Shown here piece by piece: positions 40,721-40,875 of a stretch of 40,875 bases of DNA (its first letter is position 1; each line of letters begins with the position of its first letter). The DNA is from Bacillota bacterium (lineage in GTDB: Bacteria; Bacillota; Clostridia; Christensenellales; Aristaeellaceae). The stretch is taken from the NCBI GenBank assembly GCA_023416655.1, contig JAEZHK010000060.1, positions 1 to 40,875 of the forward strand. The letters are read 5' to 3'. The notes under the pieces are model-generated. The model saw only the letters and a list, made by a program, of their open reading frames with translations. It did no database searches and had not been told where the DNA came from. Made by a program: the position numbers and the translations under genes.

Positions 40721-40875
40721 ATACCAACTCCAAGCATAAATCACTCGCTGCGCCGGGTCTTTTCGCGCGCCGCGGTGTCGCCTTCCGCTCAAAATAGCGC
40801 TGCTATTCCTCGCTCCGGCTCCTTGCGCCGCATCAAAAATCCCTCGCCGCTTTGGAGTGATTTATGTTCTCCATT
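40721..40875 (-). repeat. Element B, copy 3 (cut by window end)
   Basis: Core blocks as in copies 1 and 2 on the minus strand: CCAAAGCGGCGA, CAAGGAGCCGGAGCG, AGGAATAGCAGCGCTATTT, GCGCGAAAAGACCC. The closing stem uses a different sequence, CATAAATCACTC (40735-40746) with GAGTGATTTATG (40855-40866), yet pairs perfectly over 12 bp. The outer right end lies beyond the window. Confidence 0.85.

Overview
The window is high-GC DNA with strong GGAGG-type ribosome binding sites, several consensus sigma-A type promoters, YesM/YesN-type two-component systems, a reverse rubrerythrin and ATPase-less sugar ABC importers. This points to a Bacillota (Clostridia-type, probably gut) bacterium. All three solute-binding proteins have signal peptides without a lipobox cysteine, which is unusual for a monoderm. 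The taxonomic call is inference only.

Layout. 1-0.8 kb: 3' end of a ribosomal protein S1-type gene. 1-6.4 kb: a sulfur locus with a TtcA-type tRNA thiolation ATPase, a cysteine desulfurase and a family-3 amino-acid (probably cystine) ABC importer. The importer's binding-protein gene sits behind a consensus promoter, a short leader ORF with tandem Cys codons and an intrinsic terminator, i.e. a likely cysteine-sensing attenuator. 6.6-10.4 kb: an L-fucose-isomerase-family gene with two transporters. 10.4-11.9 kb: reverse rubrerythrin, a small unknown protein, an 86-bp tandem repeat and tRNA-Thr(GGT). 11.9-14.4 kb: an AT-richer block between tRNA-Thr and a 45-bp degenerate copy of its 3' half, i.e. 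a decayed tRNA-integrated island carrying a Fic protein and small unknowns. 14.4-15.5 kb: a small membrane protein with no canonical start codon and a beta-lactamase-type gene fragment.

15.5-23.4 kb (minus strand): two-component system, sugar-binding protein, two permeases and a GH151/GHL6-like glycosidase. 23.9-27.7 kb: MATE and MFS transporters and a CorA-type Mg2+ channel preceded by a Pro-rich leader peptide resembling enterobacterial MgtL. 27.9-37 kb: a second sugar ABC operon (binding protein, two permeases, GH31, URO-D family protein) divergent from its own YesMN-type pair. 37-40.9 kb: GH95 (alpha-L-fucosidase family) and a LacI regulator. The GH95, GH151-like and fucose-isomerase genes suggest host- or plant-glycan (fucoside) use.

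The most novel material is non-coding. Element A (three copies, about 165-172 bp) is a chain of four hairpins. It always starts just after, or overlapping, a stop codon (ttcA, corA, lacI), always in the same sense as that gene, and shows compensatory base changes between copies. Element B (three copies, 159-234 bp) has a long closing inverted repeat. It lies in front of three minus-strand genes (cysteine desulfurase, sugar-binding protein, lacI), between promoter and start codon in the two complete cases. In the third copy the inverted-repeat sequence is completely different yet still complementary, which argues for a structured 5'-UTR RNA rather than a simple MITE. The desulfurase-ttcA transcript and the lacI gene each carry B in front and A behind.
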